Positions 13,084 through 14,189 of a DNA stretch of 14,189 bases are shown here, in pieces. Source of the stretch: Bacillota bacterium. Lineage in GTDB: Bacteria; Bacillota; Clostridia; Oscillospirales; Acutalibacteraceae. The notes under the pieces were generated by a model. The model worked only from the letters and a program-made list of their open reading frames with translations. It had not been told where the DNA came from and made no database searches. The stretch is taken from NCBI GenBank assembly GCA_023412845.1, contig JAEZRH010000051.1:1-14189 (forward strand), in the 5' to 3' direction. Position 1 is the first letter of the stretch; each line of letters begins with the position of its first letter. A program made the translations under genes and the position numbers.

Positions 13084-13119
13084 ATACCGTTCCGCTCGCA
13101 TAGCGTAGGGTTGTTGCAG

Positions 13120-13163
13120 CGAAACATAAAAACGGCTCTTGCTGAAACAGCAAGAGCCGTTTT
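13120..13163 (-). terminator. Rho-independent terminator of the DUF2207 gene
   Basis: A 16-bp perfect stem has a core CGGCTCTTGCTG / CAGCAAGAGCCG (13133-13144 with 13148-13159), flanking A/T pairs and a 3-base loop. On the minus strand five T follow, then ATGTTT. It starts only a few bases after the stop codon of the DUF2207 gene and insulates the kinase operon from read-through. Confidence 0.95.
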
Positions 13164-13167
13164 AGGT

Positions 13168-14189
13168 TCAGCGGACACCGCCTCCGCCGCCTCCGCCGAA
13201 GCCTCCGCCCCCGCCGGAAAAACCTCCGCCGCCGAAGCCTCCGCCTCCAAATCCCCCACCGCCCATGCTCTGAGGCGGATGGGCGAGGCGCGTCGCGGCG
13301 CTCCCGATCTGCCCCATCGCGCTGCCTAAGGCCGCGCCGAAATCCGCTCCGCCGAAAGCCGAGCCCATCCCGAACATGCCGTAACGCGGTCCGAACATAA
13401 ACGGAAGATAACTGTAGCCCGGATACGCATTCCAATACGAAGCGTCGTTCAATTGCGGATAGACCAGCTTCAGCTGTTTGCACACTTCTTTGGAGATCCC
13501 CATCATAGAAGCGTAAACAAGATATTCCTCCCAAAGGGTAAGCTCCGGGACTCCGTACTCCTTCATTCTGGAAAACTCAAGCATATACTTTTTCAAACCG
13601 TGCCAGACGGCAAAATCGAATTCTCCCTTTTCGCTCAGCTTCATCTTTGAGCAGCCCGCAACCAGAAAAAGGACTCCCACAATCAGCATGGCAAGTGGGA
13701 TGTAAACCATGACCACTCCCCCCGCGGCAGTCGCGGCAAAAAGGGCAACGGCAAGGACAAAGAGCAAAACACCCGCGGCGCAAAGCGCGCTGAGCAGGCC
13801 CGGCCGTTTGCGGTAATAACCGCGGCCGGCAATCTCCCGTTTGGCGGCGGAAAAGAATTCCGACATCCGCTCGTCGACGAATTTGCAGTGTCTTTCGGCA
13901 TATTTGCTGAACTGGTCCATCGTGAAAGACTTCCCGCATTCTTCCGAAGCCGTGGAGATGATCTCGTAAAAGATCTGTTCGCTTTCCGTCAGCGGTTCCT
14001 GTTCCGTTTTCCCTGTGACCGCAAAAGCGATATCCTTCGCCCCGGCATCGTTTTCAAAGCGCAGGTAGCCTTTTCGCGCAAGGCTAAGCATGGTTGCGCT
14101 GTAGACGCGTTCCTTTTCCTTCTCCTTCAGGCCGCTGTAAAAATAGAAAAGATTGGCTGCGCCGGCCGGACTGTTTCCGGGTGGAATGT
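13168..14189 (-). CDS. DUF2207 family membrane protein, C-terminal part (cut by window edge)
   Basis: About 340 residues are visible and the N-terminus lies beyond the right edge. The open frame runs through to 14189, with IPPGNSPAGAANLFYFYSG upstream of ATMLSLARKGYL; the internal ATG at 14091 is therefore not the start. This 'PP-x-SPA ... ATxLxLAxxGYL' pattern is the cytoplasmic winged-helix-like part of DUF2207 proteins, whose N-terminal half is normally a secreted or extracellular beta domain after a signal peptide. Two membrane helices follow (ALCAAGVLLFVLAVALFAAT and VYIPLAMLIVGVLFLVAG). A soluble segment with WHGLKKYMLEFSRMKEYGVPELTLWEEYLVYA comes next. The protein ends in a tail of more than 30 residues that is almost all glycine with a few Phe, common in the family. 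The biological role is unknown. A strong terminator follows the stop directly. Confidence 0.9.
   Translation of the reverse strand, partial: IPPGNSPAGAANLFYFYSGLKEKEKERVYSATMLSLARKGYLRFENDAGAKDIAFAVTGKTEQEPLTESEQIFYEIISTASEECGKSFTMDQFSKYAERHCKFVDERMSEFFSAAKREIAGRGYYRKRPGLLSALCAAGVLLFVLAVALFAATAAGGVVMVYIPLAMLIVGVLFLVAGCSKMKLSEKGEFDFAVWHGLKKYMLEFSRMKEYGVPELTLWEEYLVYASMMGISKEVCKQLKLVYPQLNDASYWNAYPGYSYLPFMFGPRYGMFGMGSAFGGADFGAALGSAMGQIGSAATRLAHPPQSMGGGGFGGGGFGGGGFSGGGGGFGGGGGGGVR

Larger units (their letters stand above)
12799..13119 (-). other. Gene-free stretch upstream of the kinase operon
   Basis: About 320 bases without a supported gene. From the operon outward it holds the kinase ribosome site, a leader of about 140 nt with competing inverted repeats (12857-12861, 12874-12880, 12912-12918), the predicted promoter (12947-12975), a small inverted repeat CTGCA/TGCAG (12992-13007), and the palindrome and repeat cluster at 13055-13083. 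The DUF2207 terminator closes it. Open frames crossing it are short and show no recognisable protein. Confidence 0.6.

Noticed and set aside
13171..13266. Short-period CCGCC/TCCGCC repeats, considered as a DNA repeat array
   Set aside because: They are the glycine codons of the DUF2207 tail and show no spacer structure, so they are not a CRISPR or satellite array.

Overview
The window looks chromosomal and comes from a Gram-positive bacterium of class Clostridia, probably an Oscillospirales/Ruminococcaceae-type organism. The reasons are a fairly GC-rich coding sequence, purine-rich Shine-Dalgarno sites, compact sigma-A-like promoters, and the gene types present: NrdR, MtaB, an HPr-like protein, DUF1294, a GHL10 glycosidase and a DUF2207 protein. 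Genus assignment is inference. No tRNA, rRNA, insertion sequence, CRISPR array or phage gene was seen.

Left part (1-4900). On the minus strand are the 5' part of pyrH (UMP kinase, cut by the left edge), nrdR with its own promoter and terminator, and a TIM-barrel sugar-phosphate isomerase/epimerase-like gene. Diverging from the last is a small helical protein of unknown function, followed by an ABC-F ATPase with its own promoter and a 16-bp palindrome in its leader. A hairpin working in both directions separates the ABC-F gene from a convergent gene for an HPr-like protein that contains no histidine at all.

Middle part (4900-8500). mtaB (tRNA ms2t6A methylthiotransferase) runs right and overlaps by 9 bp the convergent 3' end of a membrane-anchored GHL10-type glycosidase. 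Diverging from the glycosidase gene is a small two-gene unit: a double zinc-ribbon protein and a DUF1294 membrane protein.

Right part (8500-14189), all minus strand. This holds the most interesting unit: a tight four-gene operon in the order Ser/Thr-kinase-like protein (zinc ribbon and possible FHA-like C-terminus), TerY-like vWA protein, PP2C phosphatase, Sel1-repeat protein. A well-formed promoter precedes it and a strong terminator closes it. Kinase, vWA and PP2C together match the published 'TerY-P triad' idea. The Sel1 protein, with a distinctive N-terminal helical domain, would be a fourth partner or output. No tellurium-resistance (TerD/TerC) genes are visible here, so this would be a stand-alone phospho-signalling module of unknown output. 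Upstream lie a 145-bp stretch with palindromes and direct repeats, then the terminator and 3' part of a DUF2207 membrane protein cut by the right edge.

All calls come from reading the sequence. Family names rest on recognised motifs, not on database searches.
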